NCBI GenBank assembly: GCA_018714125.1
Contig: DVNV01000052.1
Span: forward strand, 1 to 53,614
From: Candidatus Galloscillospira excrementipullorum
Lineage (GTDB): Bacteria; Bacillota; Clostridia; Oscillospirales; Feifaniaceae
Direction of reading: 5' to 3'
DNA: 53,614 bases
The position numbers were made by a program, and so were the translations under genes. The notes under the pieces were generated by a model. It was not told the DNA's origin. It saw only the letters and a program-made list of their open reading frames with translations, and ran no database searches. The stretch's first letter is position 1. Every line of letters starts with the position of its first letter. This document shows, piece by piece, positions 49,783 to 53,614 of the stretch.

Positions 49783-49810
49783 GGGGTTACGGCCTCCTTT
49801 CGACCTTCTC

Positions 49811-50644
49811 TTACTTGCTGTTTCTGCGCTTGACGATGAACTTGTCGCTCGCGTTCTTCTTGGAGCGGGTCTTGTAGCCCAGCGTGGGCTTGCCCCAAGG
49901 CGTGACCGGACCCGGACGTCCGATCGGGGAGCGGCCTTCGCCGCCGCCGTGCGGATGGTCGACGGGGTTCATCACGGAGCCTCTGACGGTCGGACGGATG
50001 CCCATGTGGCGCTTGCGTCCGGCCTTGCCGATCGACATGTTCTCGTGGTCGATGTTGCCGACCTGGCCGACAACCGCCTTACACTCCAGACGCACCAGGC
50101 GAACCTCGCCCGAGGGCAGGCGGACCTGGGCGTATTTGCCCTCCTTGGCCATGAGCTGCGCCGAGTTGCCGGCGCTGCGCACGAGCTGCGCGCCCTTGCC
50201 GGGGTAGAGCTCCACACAGTGGATCACGGTGCCCACCGGGATGTTCTCAAGCGGCAGGCAGTTGCCGGGCTTGATGTCGGCCGTGGCCGAGCTGACCACC
50301 GTGTCACCCACCTTGAGGCCGTAAGGAGCAATGATGTAGCGTCTCTCGCCGTCCTCATACTCCACCTTGGCGATGTTGGCCGTGCGGTTGGGGTCGTATT
50401 CCAGCGTCAGCACCGTGGCGGGCGCGTCGATGCGGTCTCTCTTAAAGTCGATGATGCGGTACTTCTGCCGGTTGCCGCCGCCCTGGTGGCGCACGGTGAT
50501 GCGGCCGTAGCTGTTGCGGCCTGCGTTCTTCCTCTTCTTGGCAAGCAGGCTTCTCTCGGGCGCCACTTTGGACAGGCCTTCAAAGGTCGAAACCGTCATT
50601 TGTCTGCGGGCGGGAGAGGTGGGGTTAAATTTTTTCATTGCCAT
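49811..50644 (-). CDS. rplB: 50S ribosomal protein L2
   Basis: [57 protein letters not shown]. Confidence 0.99.
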   Translation of the reverse strand: MAMKKFNPTSPARRQMTVSTFEGLSKVAPERSLLAKKRKNAGRNSYGRITVRHQGGGNRQKYRIIDFKRDRIDAPATVLTLEYDPNRTANIAKVEYEDGERRYIIAPYGLKVGDTVVSSATADIKPGNCLPLENIPVGTVIHCVELYPGKGAQLVRSAGNSAQLMAKEGKYAQVRLPSGEVRLVRLECKAVVGQVGNIDHENMSIGKAGRKRHMGIRPTVRGSVMNPVDHPHGGGEGRSPIGRPGPVTPWGKPTLGYKTRSKKNASDKFIVKRRNSK

Positions 50645-50666
50645 TTTCTGTTACTTCTCCTTTCCG

Positions 50667-50960
50667 TTACATCATACCCTCGAAAAATTCGATGGGCTTG
50701 CTGTCGGCCGTGAGCTTGACGATGGCCTTCTTGCGGCGGGGGGTGAAGCCGGTGTGGACGCCCATGCGCTTCTCCTTGCCCCGAACGTTCATGGTGTTGA
50801 CGGCGTCAACCTTCACTTTGAAGATTTCCTCCACCGCCTTTTTAATCTCGTGCTTGTTGGCGTCAAGGGCGACCTCGAAGGTGTAGACCTTGTTCTGCAC
50901 GCCGGCAAGCGATTTCTCGGTGATGATGGGTCGGCGGATAATGTCGTGCGCGGTTTTCAT
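50667..50960 (-). CDS. rplW: 50S ribosomal protein L23
   Basis: [52 protein letters not shown]. Confidence 0.98.
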   Translation of the reverse strand: MKTAHDIIRRPIITEKSLAGVQNKVYTFEVALDANKHEIKKAVEEIFKVKVDAVNTMNVRGKEKRMGVHTGFTPRRKKAIVKLTADSKPIEFFEGMM

Positions 50961-51583
50961 TACGCATACACCTCCTCGAGTTTTGCGACGGCATCCTTCA
51001 TCACGACAAAGCTGTCGCAGTTGAGGATGTCATACACGTTGAGCGTGCCCACGGGCGCGGTCTTCACGCCGGGGATGTTGCGCGCGGAAAGCACCAGGTT
51101 GGCGTCCACCTCGGGGGTGACCACCAGGGTTTTCCCGCCGGCGCCGATGGCAGACAGGAAGGCCACGGCGTTTTTGGTCTTGATTTCCTCAAACACGGCG
51201 CCGTCCACCACCTTGATGGAGCCGTCGGCCACCTTCGAGGAGAGGGCGCTGCGCATGGCAAGGCTTCTCTGCTTCTTGTTGAGGGCCATGCGGTAGCTGC
51301 GGGGCTTGGGGGCAAAGGCCACACCGCCGTGCGTCCACTGGGGAGCGCGGATGGAACCCTGGCGGGCTCTGCCGGTGCCCTTCTGGCGCCACGGCTTGGC
51401 GCCGCCGCCGCGCACCTCGGCGCGCGTGAGCGCGCTCTGATTTCCCTGACGCTGGTTTGCAAGATAGGCGACAACCGCCTGATGAAGAACGGCTTTGTTG
51501 ACCTCGGCGCCAAACACGCGCTCGCTGAGCTCGAGTTCGCCCGTGACCTTGCCGCTCATGTCTACAACGGATACCTTAGGCAT
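50960..51583 (-). CDS. rplD: 50S ribosomal protein L4
   Basis: [39 protein letters not shown]. Confidence 0.98.
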   Translation of the reverse strand: MPKVSVVDMSGKVTGELELSERVFGAEVNKAVLHQAVVAYLANQRQGNQSALTRAEVRGGGAKPWRQKGTGRARQGSIRAPQWTHGGVAFAPKPRSYRMALNKKQRSLAMRSALSSKVADGSIKVVDGAVFEEIKTKNAVAFLSAIGAGGKTLVVTPEVDANLVLSARNIPGVKTAPVGTLNVYDILNCDSFVVMKDAVAKLEEVYA

Positions 51584-51607
51584 TTTCTTTTCCTCCTTCT
51601 TTCAGGG

Positions 51608-52240
51608 TTAGGCCTTGACTGCCGACTTGACAATCAGCAGTCCGCCCTTGGGCCCGGGCACGGCGCCCTTGACGATGAGCAGGTGGTTCTCGGCGTCAAT
51701 CTTGACCACGTCGAGATTCTGGATCGTGACCTGCTCGTTTCCGAGCTGACCGGGCATCTTCTTTCCGGGCATGATGCGGGAGGGGTCGGTGCCGGCGCCC
51801 ATGGAACCGGCATGACGGTGCACGGGGCCGCCGCCGTGGGTCTCTCTGCCGCGGCTGCCGTTGAACCGCTTGATGGTGCCGGCATAGCCTTTACCTTTGG
51901 ACACGCCGGTCACGTCAATCTTGTCTCCGGGCTCGAAGCTCTCAACCGTGATCACGTCGCCGAGGTTCTTGTCGGCCGCGTCGTCAAGCTGGAACTCCTT
52001 GAGATATTTCTTGAGGATGTCGCCGGCCTTGCCCAGGTGGCCCTTCTGGGGCTTGTTGAGCTTGCGGGCGGGAGCGTCCTCATAGCCGAGCTGAACGGCG
52101 TCATACCCGTCGTTTTCCACCGTCTTCTTCTGAACCACAACGCAGGGCCCTGCCTGGATGACGGTTACGGGAATGACCTTACCGGCCTCGTCGAAAATCT
52201 GCGTCATGCCGACCTTCTTGCCGATGATGCCTTTTTTCAT
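51608..52240 (-). CDS. rplC: 50S ribosomal protein L3
   Basis: [66 protein letters not shown]. Confidence 0.99.
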   Translation of the reverse strand: MKKGIIGKKVGMTQIFDEAGKVIPVTVIQAGPCVVVQKKTVENDGYDAVQLGYEDAPARKLNKPQKGHLGKAGDILKKYLKEFQLDDAADKNLGDVITVESFEPGDKIDVTGVSKGKGYAGTIKRFNGSRGRETHGGGPVHRHAGSMGAGTDPSRIMPGKKMPGQLGNEQVTIQNLDVVKIDAENHLLIVKGAVPGPKGGLLIVKSAVKA

Positions 52241-52375
52241 GGTGTGTACCTCCTGTTTGGTTATTGGTTGGGGCGGTTTGCCTCAACATGACCTGCGCCC
52301 TCTTCCACAGGGCGCGGGGAACGCGCTTGTTCTTTTTGCCGCAAAGGCGGCCTGCGGACGGGATGCCCCGGCCGT

Positions 52376-52687
52376 TTAGGCCTTAAGGTCGATTTCCACG
52401 CCGGCGGGAAGCTGCAGATTCATCAGCGCATCCACGCACTTGGCAGAGGGCCTCAAAATGTCAATCAGGCGCTTGTGCGTGCGCATTTCAAACTGCTCTC
52501 TGCTGTCCTTGTACTTGTGCACCGCACGCAGAATGGTGACAATCTCCTTGTCGGTGGGGAGCGGGATGGGGCCCGACACCTCGGCGCCGTTGCGCTTGGC
52601 GGTATCGACAATCTTCTCCGCCGCCTGGTCAATCAGCGTGTGGTCGTAGCTCTTCAGACGAATCCTGATTTTCTCGGTTGCTGCCAT
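52376..52687 (-). CDS. rpsJ: 30S ribosomal protein S10
   Basis: [48 protein letters not shown]. Confidence 0.99.
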   Translation of the reverse strand: MAATEKIRIRLKSYDHTLIDQAAEKIVDTAKRNGAEVSGPIPLPTDKEIVTILRAVHKYKDSREQFEMRTHKRLIDILRPSAKCVDALMNLQLPAGVEIDLKA

Positions 52688-53121
52688 TGTGTTTTTAGCC
52701 TCCTCAACAAATTTTGTGTTTTGTCCCCGTTTTGCGGGGCGGCAGGCGCCTGTTTTTTTGAAAAATTCCGCCTGCTTGTAGAGTCGGCGACTTTCGCGAT
52801 TTCTTAACACCCAGCCGAGTGTCTCACATGATGGCACAAAAAATCCGAAATTCCGCGGCTGGATATTTCGGACAACCAAACCCCTGCTCTCCCCTGCTCA
52901 TCGTGTGCCGCAAGGCACATTGCCGCCCGTGGGAAAGCGGTCGCATCACGGGGCGGAAGCTGCCTTCCGCCTTTCGCTGCTCGCTTATGTCGCGCCCGAT
53001 GACCGGACATACTCTGCGGAAATTCCCCGCGCAGCGCGCGGCAACCTCCCGCTTCATCGCATTTGACTCCTGGTCGTGCTCCTGGCAAAAAATGGCGCAA
53101 TTCGCCCCCTTTTGCCTAAGC
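52688..53121 (-). promoter_or_regulatory. Long structured rpsJ (S10 operon) leader
   Basis: ~430 nt between predicted TSS and rpsJ ATG, with multiple perfect hairpins and an internal terminator-like element. Confidence 0.65.
52838..52872 (-). terminator. Putative attenuator in S10 leader
   Basis: Minus strand TCCGAAATATCC-AGCCGC-GGAATTTCGGA-TTTTTTG. Confidence 0.7.
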
Positions 53122-53127
53122 TATATC

Positions 53128-53156
53128 ATTGTACTAAAAACCCTCCTGATTTGCAA
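53128..53156 (-). promoter_or_regulatory. Sigma-A-type promoter of S10 operon (TTGCAA-N17-TACAAT)
   Basis: Reverse complement of attgtactaaaaaccctcctgatttgcaa. Confidence 0.75.
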
Positions 53157-53202
53157 GACTTTTTTTGAGCAAAATTGAAAAATTTTCAGTCCATTTTTTG
53201 TG

Positions 53203-53389
53203 ATTTTTCACAATCAGGCGGCCTCCCCCCACGCTGCGGCCGGGCGTCCCCCAGCAAAGGCCTTCACAACGCTCGGTGGTTCACATAATTCGTTATTCAC
53301 GGCGATATACAGCCTCTTTCCCCGGCATTTCCACTCGGACAAAAGTTGAAAAGCCGGGGTTTTCCACATTATCCACAGGGTTTTCCACA
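53203..53389 (+). other. DnaA-box cluster / candidate origin region
   Basis: TTTTTCACA (53203), TTATTCACG (53293), TTTTCCACA (53360), TTATCCACA (53369, perfect), TTTTCCACA (53381), same orientation; AT-rich tract 53106-53215. Confidence 0.6.
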
Positions 53390-53491
53390 GGAAGGTCCCG
53401 CGAAATTTATGTCAACCTTTGCAACTTCGTCCCCTTTCCGGGGGGCTTTGGCGCATATGCAGAGGAAAAATCCCGGCATTTGGCCGGACGG

Positions 53492-53519
53492 GCGGCGCAT
53501 ACGCCTGCATATGCGCCGC
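53492..53519. repeat. GC-rich palindromic hairpin (gcggcgcata-cgcctgca-tatgcgccgc)
   Basis: 10-bp perfect arms followed by tttt on + strand. Confidence 0.7.
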
Positions 53520-53614
53520 TTTTGCATGGTGCATGCGCCTTTGCCCGCCCTTCCCGGCTCCTGCTTAAGGGGCCGCTTGACGGGCCGGTGGGTGCGCAGC
53601 CTGCCGCATCGCGT

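Noticed and set aside
52688-52879. N-terminal extension of rpsJ ORF
   Set aside because: S10 starts at [11 protein letters not shown] with RBS; upstream part is leader RNA.
1-53614. CRISPR array, transposase, integrase, phage or toxin-antitoxin module
   Set aside because: No regularly spaced direct repeats and no recognisable mobile-element proteins in any frame.

Overview
The window is a GC-rich chromosomal segment from a spore-forming Firmicute (Clostridia-like, inferred from the spoVA genes, a T-box and codon/RBS style). I see no phage, transposase, CRISPR or rRNA operon. The left half (0-28 kb) is housekeeping and accessory genes: thrS behind a T-box, an asparaginase-family protein, a hydrolase/membrane-MurF/Ddl cluster, an SLH protein pair, an Lrp regulator, a TepA/ClpP-like protease, transporters, spoVAC/spoVAD/spoVAE, a deoB/deoD salvage cluster, thiM and an MGMT-like gene. 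The middle (28-36 kb) holds tRNA-Leu(UAA) and a tightly packed minus-strand run: prsA-like foldase, HD protein, FabK-like, GT2, thioredoxin-like, galE, radical SAM. The right third (36.6-52.7 kb) is the canonical S10-spc-alpha ribosomal protein superoperon on the minus strand, from rpsJ to rplQ. The most interesting signals are non-coding or very small: (i) a minus-strand mini-gene with its own sigma-A-like promoter, RBS and terminator, lying between spoVAD and spoVAE; (ii) a ~430-nt rpsJ leader with an internal intrinsic-terminator-like hairpin; (iii) a 462-bp hairpin-rich spacer between rpsN and rpsH inside the superoperon; (iv) a cluster of DnaA-box-like 9-mers plus an AT-rich stretch at the right edge, upstream of rpsJ, a candidate oriC; (v) a 50-aa ORF preceded by strong hairpins next to the end of the superoperon. 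All calls come from reading the sequence and supplied translations. No searches or folding programs were run.
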